In this document: positions 44,581 through 55,500 of the stretch, piece by piece
How the letters are laid out: every line of letters starts with the position of its first letter
Numbering within the stretch: the first letter of the stretch is position 1
From: Mrakia gelida
Lineage: Eukaryota; Basidiomycota; Tremellomycetes; Cystofilobasidiales; Mrakiaceae
Assembly (NCBI GenBank): GCA_024345305.1
Contig: BRON01000016.1
Span: 186,001-250,000, forward strand
DNA length: 64,000 nt
Reading direction: 5' to 3'
Program-made: the position numbers and the translations under genes
The notes under the pieces: model-generated
Database searches by the model: none
Seen by the model: only the letters and a program-made list of their open reading frames with translations
Told to the model about the DNA's origin: nothing

Positions 44581-47500
44581 ATGCCTTCCTCCTCCTCAGC
44601 CTCAACCTCAACGAACCCCAAACGACCCGTCCCGGACGACATCAATCCTGCAACCAAACGCCAGAAGAAGGACGACCAGACTCAAGCTGACGAGGATTGG
44701 TTCACGGGGAACATATGTAAGTCCTTACAAGCGAGGGTGCAGGAGGTGTGGAACGGGCGAACGAGAGACCTCATCGAGTTGTGTCCCTTCCCTCCCCTTC
44801 AGACCCTCGAGTTTCCACCGTCGAGAACGCAGACAAGAAGGACGCCAACCCTCCCCTTCAGCTTTTAGAAGTCGAGATCGAGAAGCAGGAGAAGGCCCTC
44901 AAGAAGGCACCCTTGGGAGCAGGGAAGAGCGTGATCTACTGGATGAGAATGAACGACCTGCGAGGCGAGCTCGACTTTCCTCCTTCTCGTTCCCTTCCCT
45001 CCCCGTCCTCCTCCTCTGACCATGATCTTCTTCTTCGTTCTTCTGCTTTTAGTCACCGACAACCATGCCCTCTCCCTCGCCTCTTCCTTCGCTCAAACCA
45101 ACTCGATTCCACTCGTCGTCCTGTTCGTCATCACGCCCAAAGAGTACAAGGCTCACGATCGATCTCCTCGTCGAATCGACTTCCTCCTCCGCAACCTTCG
45201 AACCCTCCAAAGCTCTCTCTCCAAACTCAACATCCCCCTCCTCGTTCACTCCCAACCTCACGACGCTCTCAGGAAGTCCCAGCCCATGGAGGTCCTCAAG
45301 CTGGCTAAGAAGTGGGGAGCTGGGAGCGTGTGGGCGAATCTCAGCTACGAGGTCGACGAGCTCGAGAGGGACCTGAGGTTGTTGTCGGAAGGGACCAAGC
45401 AGGGAGTCAGGGTCGAGTTCAAGCATGATAGGCTGGTGGTGAAGCCTGGAGGAGTGAAGAAGAAGACGGGAGGAGATGGGATGTACAACGTGAGCTCGTC
45501 GGCTTTCTCTCTCGACGCGTCGTCCTTCTCCAACGCGTCGAGCCGCAGCTGATCGATCCTCCCCTTCGGTCTCTCACCAGGTCTTCACGCCCTTCTACAA
45601 CGTCTGGTCCGACATGATCAGTTCCAAACCCTCTCTCCTCGTACCCTACGCCTCGCCCAAACCCAACGACACTTCGGCTCTCAAGACCTTCGCGAACGAG
45701 CTGGAGGAGATGCCGATCCCGAAGAGCGTGAAGGGATTCGAGCTGGACGAGGAGGACGCGAAGGCGATGAAGAAGATCCACCCTGAGGGAGAAGCTGCTG
45801 CTCTGGAGGTGAGTTCGAGTTTTGAGACGCGTTCCAAAGAGGTCGAGCTGACTTTCCCTCCTCGTCGCGTCTCCAGGTCCTCAACCGCTTCCTCACCACT
45901 AAAGCTCGCTCGTCTCAGCTCGGAACCGTCTCACCCGTGGCCGATGGAGCCGAGGATGTTTCGTCAAGCAAGAAGGATACTCGACTCGGAATGTACGGAA
46001 CCGGAAGAGATCACGCCGACAAGGATACGACTTCTCGACTCAGGTTCGCTCTCGTCCCTTCTCCTCCTTCCCCTGGACTCGAAGCTCACTGACTCGTTCT
46101 GCTTCCTGCTTTCGCAGTCCGTACTTCGCCTCAGGAGTCATCTCAGCTCGTCAAGTCCTCGCCGAAACCGCTCGACAGTCGCCAGGAGGAAAGCTGCTCG
46201 TCGACAAGAAGGCATCAGCAACTGGGACGTGGGTTTCCGAGATCGCTTGGAGGGAGTTCTACAACCACATCATCGCTGCGTACCCGAGAGTCTCGATGGG
46301 CCAACCGTTCAACATCAAGTACCGAGGAGTGCAGTGGGAGACGGATCCGAAGTACCTTCAGGCTTGGAAGGAGGGGAAGACGGTCAGTTCTCGTCGCCCT
46401 CGCTCCTCGCGTCTGGTCTCGTCGACCGTCACTCACCCTACCTTCTCTCACTCGTCGTTCTCAGGGATATCCTATCGTCGATGCTGCTATGCGACAGTGC
46501 AACGCTCAAGGATGGATGCACAACGTTCGTCCCTTCTCCTCATCTCGTCGCGTCGTTGATTCGAACGAGCTGACCCTCGCCTTTTTTTCTCTTCGATCGT
46601 TTCAGCGATGCCGAATGATCGCCGCCTCCTTCCTCACCAAGGATCTCATGCTCGACTGGAGACTCGGAGAGCGATACTTCATGACGATGTAAGTTCCTCC
46701 TCTGCCTCGTCGCGTCGTTGTTCGTTCGTTGAGTTTCTGACGCGTTGTCCTCCTTTCCTCTTCGCGATTCTCAAGGTTCGTCGATGGAGATCTCGCTGCG
46801 AACAACGGAGGATGGCAGTGGGTCGCTTCGACGGGAACGGATCCTCAACCCTACTTCCGGATCTTCAACCCTCTTTCTCAATCCGAGAAGGCTGATCCTT
46901 CGGGAGACTACATCAGGTGCGTCTCTCTTTTCCCTTCTCACTCTCTTATCGCGTCAAACTGACTCTCTTCTTCTACTCCTCGCGCAGATACTTCGTCCCC
47001 GAGCTCAAGAACCTCAAGGGGAAGGGTTCGTTCTGCTCGTCGTTCTCCTCGTCGTCGCGTCGACTTGACTTGCGCTTATCGCCTCGCTTTCCTTTCGACC
47101 TCAGATCTCCTCGACCCTCACGGACGACTCTCCCCAGCGGCGTTCAAAGCTCTCGGCTACCCAGCTCCCATCGTCGATCACAAGAAGGCGAGAGAGCGAG
47201 CTCTCGGGAGGTACAAGAACGTTGGAGAGAAACCGGACGAGGCGTGAGCTATCCGTTTTTGTCTTCGTCTTCCCTCGTCTTCTCTCCTCGATCGCGTTTC
47301 GGTTTGGAGGGAGAGGAGGGCTGACTCGTATGTTTATGTCTGTTCTTGTCTTTCGTTGTGCGCGAGCAGTGCTGGAGGAGAGGACGCGACGATGGACGTG
47401 AGCGTCGAAGAGAAGAAGGCTCCTGCTGGGTTGGAGAGCTTTGGGTTCAAGAAGGAGAAGGGACCGCCTCCTGCGGAGGAGGGCGCGGGAGGAGAGAAGA

Positions 47501-47601
47501 AGAAGAGCTCGAGTCGAGGAGAGACGAATGAGAAGCGGAAAGCAGGAGGCGACGCGAAAGGGAAGTTGGAGAGCTTTGGGTTTGGAACGTCGAAGAGCTA
47601 G
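44581..47601 (+). CDS. PHR1: CPD photolyase (class I, cryptochrome/photolyase family)
   Basis: Light-driven repair of cyclobutane pyrimidine dimers. Many exons from ATG 44581. The N-terminus is Ser/Lys-rich with [18 protein letters not shown], a likely nuclear signal. The antenna domain begins [13 protein letters not shown] and continues [18 protein letters not shown] and [10 protein letters not shown]. The FAD domain has [69 protein letters not shown] and [19 protein letters not shown], with [15 protein letters not shown]. These are the signature motifs of microbial class I CPD photolyases. The last exons add a Lys/Glu/Gly-rich tail of roughly 80 residues with two LESFGF repeats, ending 47599-47601. 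Divergent from MYND copy F. Confidence 0.92.
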
Positions 47602-47832
47602 TTCTGAGGGCAGATTTTGTGGCTTGATCTCCCGATATATCTCTCTAGTACTGCCTTCGCTCCTCGAACCTCTTCCTTTGCCTTGGAGACGACTTTCATG
47701 CGTCGCTTCCCTCGGGCTCGAGAGTCGCCGACCTCATCACTCACCTCGCCTCTCCCCTTCCTTCTTTCCACTCGAACCACCACCATCGACTATCTGGCCT
47801 CCGCTATTATCGCTTCAACACTCGCTCGAGAC

Positions 47833-49223
47833 ATGTCAGCGTCTTCAACAATCGAACCTTCGTCGGACAAGCTCATCGTCCACTTCCTCGAGAAGTCTCG
47901 AGCTGAGTCCATCATCTGGCTTCTCGAGGAGCTCAAGCTCAACTACGAGATCAAGTACTACAAGAGGAAGGCTGGAGTGTTCGCTCCTAAGGAACTCAGG
48001 TAAGTTTGGCCTGGGGGAAAGAGAGCCTGGGAGGTGTGGGCGAAGAAGGGGGAGGAGGGAGGAAACGTCGAGCTCACCTCCCCCGCTCCCTTTTCGTCGA
48101 CGACTCGCACCTCCGCTCCTTCGCAGCGATATCCACCCTCTCGGAAAGGTGAGTCCTCGTTTCCACCGTTTGCGTCTCTCTCGACGACCTTCCTTCTCAG
48201 GTATCCTCGAGATGTCGGGAAGACCATTGCCGAGAAGAGGGGAGGAGGAGGCACGAGGAGGCGAGACTGAGCTCGAAGGCGAACGCTCCCCTCTCGTCAC
48301 TTCGTCTCGTTTGTCTCTCACAGGAGAAGTTTAGCTGAACTTCTTACCTCCTCTATGTCTTCGCCTCAGTCTCCTATCCTGACCCACAACAACCTCGTGA
48401 TCGCCGAGACGGGCAACATCGTCGCGTATCTTTTGCGACTGGCCCCCAACGCGTTCTCCCCCACCGACCTCTCGCCTGAACAAGATCAGAGGAACTCGTA
48501 CTACCTTCACTATTCGCAGGAGAGCTTGATGGTGAGCTTCATCTCACATCTCACTTCAACTCCGCTTCGTTGTTGAGATCGCGACGCGTCGACTCTCGAG
48601 TCCAACTGATCTTGCCCCTCCGACTATCGCGCCTCTCAGCCCATCCTCACGAACAAAATCGCGTTCTCGATGTTCCCAAAAGCTGCATCCTGGTACGCTC
48701 GGCCTATCATCTCGAACTTTACCGCTCAGGTCGACGCGTCTTGTTTGGAGAAAGAACTCGTCAAGCATCTTCGAATGGTTCGTCCCCGCCCTTTCATCAC
48801 TCACTCAGATCGCATCTCATCATGACTTTGCTTCTTTCTCCAGATTGACTCCGATCTTCAGAAGACCTCTTCGATTTGGTTCTGCGGCGGAGAAGAGCCG
48901 ACGGCGGCGGACTTCGTGAGTCGCGACGCGTCTCTCACCCTGTGCGTCCTCGTTTTCGGAGCTGAGTATTCTCTCCTCTTGTGTCATTCACAGGCCATGT
49001 ATTTCCCTCTTCGACAACTCTCCGACGGCGGAGCTACGACTCTTACTTGCCCTGACTCGATCAAAGCTTGGGTCGCGAAGGCCGAGGAGAGGTTCGTTCC
49101 CTCTTTCTTCCTTCTCCTCCCTCTCGAGCTTGGACTGACTCGAGCAACCGTCCGTCTTCTGATCGAGCGCAGACCTGCTCTGAAAGCGGCGAACGCAAAG
49201 TTAAGACAGCTTGAGAAAGCGTG
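47833..49223 (+). CDS. glutathione S-transferase
   Basis: Exons: 47833-47999, 48127-48148, 48370-48531, 48640-48779, 48844-48915, then about 48994-49092 and a last exon ending 49223. The N-terminal thioredoxin fold reads KLIVHFLEKSRAESIIWLLE then LNYEIKYYKRKAG and NNLVIAETGNIVAYLLRL; the ETGNIV segment corresponds to the glutathione-contacting E-S/T motif. The all-helical C-terminal domain has YYLHYSQESLMPILTNKIAF and GGEEPTAADFAMYFPL, the N-capping box region of GSTs. The layout resembles fungal Gtt1-type enzymes. Substrate unknown. Confidence 0.85.
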
Positions 49224-49682
49224 AGTTGAGCAGCGTCTCCTTTCTTCACCCCTTCTACCCCGTCGCCTCGCCGCTCCTTTCAGGGTAGTGTTTGAGAGAC
49301 GTTAAGCTAGACTATCTTTTATCTCTACCCCACAGTCACGCAACGGCTCCTCGTCAGTCTGCGAATCTTTGAAGGAGCGGAGGACGACGATGGAGAGGGG
49401 TGAGACGCGTCGCTGTTGGACTCGAGAGGCTGAAGGATTGGGTTCTCGAGTACGCTGTGACTCATCAAGATACCAATCTGCATTATTTCCAGTTTCGCGA
49501 GCGAAAGTGGATGAAGGCGAGGGACAACGCGACGCTTCCGTTCACGACGCAGTTTTGAGTGGAGCAAGCATTAACAGACGAACAAGAGCGAGAAATGATA
49601 CCTGGTGAGCCTGGAGGAAGGGAAGTCGACAGAGAGGTGGGAAGGAAAGGGACGGAAGAAGAAGAAGCGAAAAAAGAAGAAT
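49224..49682 (+). other. unassigned coding-like stretch downstream of GST
   Basis: After a plausible CACAG acceptor, VTQRLLVSLRIFEGAEDDDG is read to about 49400. In another frame LKDWVLEYAVTHQDTNLHY and RERKWMKARDNATLPF run to TGA at about 49555. One extra base in the G4 run at about 49397 would join them. Perhaps a decayed gene or the end of an alternative transcript. Not recognised. Confidence 0.25.
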
Positions 49683-49758
49683 CGAACGCGACTCGAACCA
49701 GCAACAACTTGGGGTCCCCACATCCCACGCCCTAGACCGCTGTGCCAACCCAACCTCC
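49683..49758 (-). tRNA. tRNA-like sequence, probably degenerate
   Basis: The minus strand contains a D-arm-like TTGGCACAGCGGTCTAGGGCG and a T-loop-like GGTTCGAGTC at suitable spacing, but acceptor and T stems do not pair. It may be a tRNA pseudogene or a decayed promoter-box pair. No anticodon is assigned. Confidence 0.25.
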
Positions 49759-49943
49759 CGAAAACCAGACTGATGGCGTTTACCCTCTTCTGCTCATGTC
49801 GTGCTCCCAGAACTCCACCTCCCCGAAGGCAGAAATCGATTCTTACCGCGACGCGTCTCTTCCAGATCTCGCGAAATCCTCAAACAAATACTAGCTATAA
49901 GCCGAGAATCGTCGCCATCAACAGTATCTACTACAGTTGATTC

Positions 49944-50040
49944 GGAGATGTGGCCGAGCGGTCTAAGGCGCCAGCTTAAGGTGAATAAAAATTTATCTCG
50001 CTGGTCAGAAATGGCATGGGTTCGAATCCCATCGTCTTCA
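49944..50040 (+). tRNA. tRNA-Leu (anticodon AAG) with intron
   Basis: Acceptor GGAGATG pairs with CGTCTTC (two wobble pairs), discriminator A. D arm TGGCCGAGCGGTCTAAGGCG and long variable arm are typical of class II tRNA-Leu. Anticodon stem CCAGC/GCTGG closes a loop with TTAAGG and an intron of about 17 bases (tgaataaaaatttatct) just 3' of the anticodon. T arm ATGGG-TTCGAAT-CCCAT is perfect. It decodes CUU/CUC leucine codons. Confidence 0.9.
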
Positions 50041-50534
50041 CTTTTGCTACCCTCTACGGTATCTTGAGCTCACTTCGCGAGCCTCGATCACCTGCGGGGA
50101 GCTTTCCTTTTCTTTTCGACCCGACAGAAGTCGTTTCAAGCTCGCGACGCGTCCTCCTTCCTTACGTTCGCGAGCTTCCGTATGCGCTCAACTCATGAGG
50201 AGTCGAGAGAAGAGATGCCTTGCCCTTAGAGATCCGGTCGCCTCCAGAGGAGTGGTGAGGAGGAAAGAGAGCGGTCGAGCTCGTTGATCTGCTTGTCGCG
50301 TCGACTTACCTCTTGCTCTCAGTTCTTCCCTTTGCTGTTGCGCGTCGTCGTGGTCAAACCATATCGATAAGTACATGATCCGTCCAGTGTGATAAACAAA
50401 GACCATCCCACAAGCTCGTCCAACCGAGCGCTCTTCTCTCTACCTGAGTCTCCAACGCTCGAAACGAACGACCAACTTTCCCTTCCTCCTCCTCGAAGCG
50501 CGACCGACCTCCGACTGTTCTGTTCTGAGGCATT
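50041..50534. other. intergenic region downstream of tRNA-Leu
   Basis: About 490 bases between the tRNA and a MYND remnant. I see no gene. Confidence 0.35.
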
Positions 50535-50600
50535 CCCACGACGTCTCAATGCAGAGATGCTTGTGTCGTTTTCAATCGGCGCGTTGGCGATTTTGGGATA
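50535..50600 (-). pseudogene. MYND remnant with Trp to stop change
   Basis: On the minus strand the last finger exon of the family is recognisable (RQRADxKRHKHLCIETSW), but the conserved Trp codon reads TGA (complement of 50572-50574). No other part of the gene is identifiable nearby. Confidence 0.5.
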
Positions 50601-50818
50601 AAACGAGACGCAGGGGGAGAGGGAAGGGAAGAACGACGCTCGTGGGAGACATCAACGGTTTGACGCGTCGAGCGCCTCGTCCGCTCACGGTGCTGCCTGC
50701 CTTTCTTCGTTATCGATCTTCTTCTCGCACGTACAGTGATAGGTTTCGTGTTGATCACATTGAGCTGGTGAAAGGACGACCACTCTCCATCAAATCGAAC
50801 TGAAACCGACGCCTCCCT

Positions 50819-52163
50819 TCACCACTTCGGAGCGAGACAAAGCTTCTTGTGCTCCTTCCAGCTAGCGCGTTGATGTTCTGTCAACGCAAGGGAATAGAAG
50901 AAACGCGTTTCAGTTGACGAGCGAGGTCGGACGCGTCGAGAGAGAAACAGGGCCGACCTCGACAGCAGTATCGAACGGCGAGGCACTGGAACGACGACGA
51001 AAGGAGACCTATCAGCTCAAGGGAGGCTTCGAATCGAGAGAGAAAGATCAAGACTCACCCTTCCGCAAGCCGGATCATCCTCGTTCAGCCTCCTACAAGA
51101 GCTTCTCGGGTCCTGACCCAACCTCTTCCCTCCACAATCGAACCAACCCACGAGCCCCGTCAGACTCTCCATCCTCTTCTCCTGCATTGTGCCCTCTAAC
51201 AACCCCAGAGTAGACCACTCCATAGTGAGTAGGTCGTCGAGATTTCGAAGGAAGATGCGCTGGGAGGGGTTGATGGATGGGCGGTCGCGTCGTGAACGAA
51301 CGAGGAGGGTTCGGAGTTGATGAGAGAAGAGGAGTCCTGCTGGGGTGGAGGTTGGAGGGAGAGGCTTGCCTTTGGATCGATGGATGAGGGAGAGGGTGAT
51401 GGTGGTGCAGAGGGCGGAGAGTTGACCGATCTTCATGCCAGAGGAATCTTTCTGAGAAAGAAGTAAAGAGAGATGAAAGTTGACGCTCGAGGTCAGTTTC
51501 GACTTCAAGTTGAGGCTGATTGACGAGAGAGCGAGAGAAGATCTTACGAGCGGCAAGGAGTCAAGAAGAGGCATATGAGCTGATATTCCTGCGTACAACG
51601 ATTCAAGGAACTCTCCTCCTTTGGGTCCTCGAATGAAGCGACCGAAGATGGGGAGCGTTGCGAGATTTCCCAAAGCCCTTGTCCAGACGTTGTCAATCTC
51701 GTCCTTGAGGGCTAGATGATGAGCGAGAAGGACTTTGGGAAGGTAGATATTGGCAAACTCCGTCTGATCAGGTTGCGGCAAGGGCGAAGAAGATCCAGAG
51801 AGAGGAGGGGGGTCAGCGGGAGGGCTGAAACGAACGAAGAAGGAGAAGGAATTGAGCTCGAGCTCACCAAAACGCCGTAGAGCTCCGTCGTATGGCCAAG
51901 AGTCCCCCACGTCTCGATCTAGAAGGTTTAGATAGGCATTGATCAGCTCAAGAGTCGACTGCCAAGTCGAAGGAACAGGAAGGTTTGCTCACAACCCTAT
52001 ACATCCGATCCTATTCAGCGACCGGCGTCGCGAGAGCTGCTGAGACTGGTCCTCCTTTCTCGACGAGCTTCCTCATGAGAACAGCGTCCCTGATCATCCT
52101 CTTGTACGACTCATCCTTGAGCCCGAGAGAGGAGGAGATCTCTTCGACCGTGAGGGAGTACAT
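50819..52163 (-). pseudogene. MYND-finger family, copy G (nonsense codon in exon 1)
   Basis: Starts at ATG 52161-52163: MYSLTVEEISSSLGLKDESY. An in-frame TAG (complement of 52011-52013) occurs about six codons before the GTGAGC donor of exon 1. The rest of the gene looks intact: TEFANIYLPKVLLAHHLALK (YLP motif), FLESLYAGISAHMPLLDSLP, SGMKIGQLSALCTTITLSLI, a helical body, WFDCGGKRLGQDPRSSC, NEDDPACGR, CLAVRYCCRG, HQRASWKEHKKLCLAPKW, stop 50819-50821. Unless exon 1 is spliced differently, only about 50 residues would be made. Confidence 0.6.
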
Positions 52164-52529
52164 GTCGAGCCGTCGTGGTTGACGGGAAGGCAGGACGAAA
52201 TGTTTCCAAAGCTCAAACGGTCGAGCGTCGAGCGGTCAATGCGAGATCAATGCTGTTCAATGCTCTCCCTCGTTCCTTCTCTCACCTTCCCCCGCCATCT
52301 CTCGAACGAAGAGTGAGAAACAGGTTTGAAATCGATACACAACGAAGAAAGACCTCAGCACTAGCTAGACTATAAAGAAAAGGAACGAAGGCACGAGGGA
52401 GGGCAAGGTAAGGAAAGGAGAGGGGAGGAGTGAATCGCTCGAGACAAGATCGAGAGAGAACAAAACGAGGACCGAAAACGAGAGAGACCTATCAACAGCA
52501 AGGGGAACGGTGTGCGAGAGCGAGATCGA
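52164..52529. other. intergenic, upstream of MYND copy G
   Basis: Tandem minus-strand gap. No coding signal seen. Confidence 0.4.
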
Positions 52530-55500
52530 TCAACCCTGAACCAACTCCTTCAACGCCGAACAAGCGCTCCCGACCTCAGCAGCCCACTTCGCGGCGGAGT
52601 ACCGCGATCCAGCCGTGATGGTGTGGACTTTGGTCTTCGCTTCGTCTCCCTGAGACGAGCGGAGGGAGTTAAGAGCTTGGATCAACCTGCGGGAGAAGAG
52701 ACGAGCGAGCGAGGGAAGGTCAGCTGGGGCCGAACGGACGAGGGAAGGCAAGGGCGACGAGGGAAGACGAAAGACGAACCTCTCATCCGAAGTAAGAGCA
52801 ACAATGAAGTCGTAATCCGAGTTGAGAGCCGAAGGAAGAGGTGAAGGAACGACCGAAGTAGGAGGGGGAGCATGAGGGGAGAGGATGGACGCGACGGCTG
52901 AGGATCGAGTGGTTTGGCGAGGGAGAACGAGGAACGCGTCCCGACCTGGGTAGATTTGGAGCTTGTATTTCTCGCTGTGAGGGACAAAGCAAGAGATCAA
53001 GGTTAGCTCGAAGATCGCCGAAAGGGAGAAAAGGTGGTGAGACGAACCAAAGCACATCCGAGACGTCTGAGTTCGAAAGAAAGACAACGAGGAAGTCAGC
53101 GACGCGTCGAGCTCGAGGGACGAAAGTCGTTCGTTCGGACGTACGGTTCTGAGCCTCAGCAGCCTGCCTCTTGGCCCAAGCGTGATCGGGAGTCTCCTGA
53201 GCGTCGTCTCCCTCCTTCCGGTAAGACGAGTACGAGTCCGAGAACCTCCAAACGATGGAAGCTCCTCGATCCTCGATGTACGATCCAGGAGTTCGTTCCG
53301 AGAACTGTTTCGACGGAAACGAAAGGAAGCGAGTCAGAATCCGGTCGAGGTAAGTTGAGTGAGGAGCAAAGAAGGAAGGGGGACGTACGTAGGCGAGGAT
53401 CTCGATGCAAAGACCTCTCCAGCTCATGTCGAGGTTTCCTATCGACGAGACCCAGTTTCGCTTCTCCTCTCCTCCGGCAGGCTTGATGAAGCAACCGTGC
53501 TCGGCTCTGCGAACGAAAGAGGAAAATGGGGTCAGACCAAAATTCTCTCGACCCTCGACGAAGAGAGAAAGAGCGCGCGAGAGAAGTCGAACTCACACGA
53601 TCCCCAGCTTCGGAACGGCGGCGCTGACACCCTCGAGATCCGAGATTCCTCGACCAGAGAGGAGGTAGACGGTCGTGTGCTCGTCGGTAGTGATGGCTTT
53701 GAGGAGATCGATGATGGGTTGAGGGACGTTGAAGCCTTCCTTGTGCCATTCGACGGGGTTGGCGGTCCAGACTGACAACGCGACGAACGACGAAGAGCGA
53801 GAGGTCAGCGACGAGCGATTTCGACGCACAACGAGCGACCGAAGGCGGAGATCAAGGAGAGAGATTGCACTCACGAACACCCTCCAAATCGAGCAGAAGA
53901 AGTCTCTTCTTCGCAGCCTTGAAGTCAGGCTTGATGACGGACAAGTCGAGTCGAGGGATCTCTCCTGGAGTTCGGGAGCGCTGGTTGAAGTGAGCTCGCT
54001 CGAGGTGAGTGAGGTACTTTCGAGCCCAAGCTGAACGAGGAACGAGGAACCAGAGAAGAACGAGGACATGGAAGAGGAAGGTCAGCCAACGTTTCGGAAG
54101 AGACGAGACGAGACGCGTCGAGAAAAAGAAAAGCGAGCGACAACGAACCTTGAGCGGTGTGATCCTTGACGTGGTTGTCGAGTTCCTGTGGAAATCAATG
54201 CAGCCAAAGTCAGCTCGGAATCATCGCGTCGAAAGAAATGCAAGCGAGAAACCAACCGTCCATCGATCCGTCGCCTCCGCGTCCGACATGGTGAGAGCTC
54301 GATGGATCGCGTCCGAAACCTGACTGTAGTCCCACTGTTTGTTTTCGCATCAAACCCAACCAAGCGAGTCAGTTCGCGCTTCGAAGAGAGTGACGGAGAG
54401 AAGGTGAGGGACGAACAGGGTTGACGGGAAGACACGATCTGAAGGAGGAGTAGCTGTACGATCCAGTGAACTCGGAGAGGATCATGGGTCGGTGCTTTTT
54501 GTCCTCTGTTCCATTGTTCGTCCGAAAAGGAAGGAGGTCAGATAGTGTTTGACGGGGAAGGGGAGGAGGGGAAGGGGTACGAACGACAGATAACGTATTC
54601 GTGACTGATTGAAAACGAAAACGGACGAAAAGGTCAGCTCGCGTCTTCTCCTCCCCTCTGTCTCGTCGTTTTCTTCAACTCAACTCACCTAGTCAAGTTC
54701 ATTCCCTCCCTCAAGCTGGTGCAGATAAACGCGTCCGCGGCGGTGAGGAGACCGAGGTACTGGCTGAACGTAGGAGGATCGGTGTGGAGGAAGACGACGG
54801 GTTGGTAGGTGAGGGAGGAGAACTTGGAGTTGATTCGAGTGACGATGTCCGAGACGTTCTCTTGCGACTCGTTGGTTTCCGTCGTGGAGAGAGCGACTTG
54901 GATGAGGACGACCTGAGTGAAGCGAAGCGAGAAGAAGGAAGGGGGAGGACGCGAGGTCAGCAGGAGGAAAGGGTTGGACGCGACAAAACGAGGGACGCAC
55001 CTTGCCTTGCCACTCGGGGTAACTCTGCAAGAACCTTTCGAAACTGAGAAGCTTGTGTTTCAGACCCTGTACGAATCAAAAAGTCCAAATTCGTCAGCGT
55101 CTTGTCTGTTCTTCCCTCCTCCCTCTCTTCCCTCCCCTCCCACCCACCCCCACCTCTTCCTCAAATCAGTCCTCTCGCACTCACCTTAACCTCATCCAAC
55201 TTATCCCTCGCAACAATCAACTTGGTATCCCCGTACCTCTCCCTGAGCGACTTCGCCCACTCCTCCACCTCCGGCTCGGCTCGTCTCGCCTCGAGGGTTT
55301 CAACGTCGATTCCGATCCCGAACACCTCGACGTCGACGAAGGAGGAGTTGTAGTGAATTCCTTTGGGCGTGGCTTCGACGTGTTGGAGGACTCGGGAGAC
55401 GGATTGACGGAAGTGACGGGAGAACTGAGGTGGGGAGGGTGGGTGGGAGTGATGGGTGGGGGTGGGCGGTGGTGGGTGGGGAAGGGCGGTGGTGGGTCGT

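Noticed and set aside
49683..49758. Functional second tRNA
   Set aside because: D- and T-arm-like boxes are present, but the acceptor and T stems do not pair.
54784..55047. Plus-strand frames across the trehalose gene
   Set aside because: Antisense of GT20 domain exons whose protein matches are unambiguous on the minus strand.
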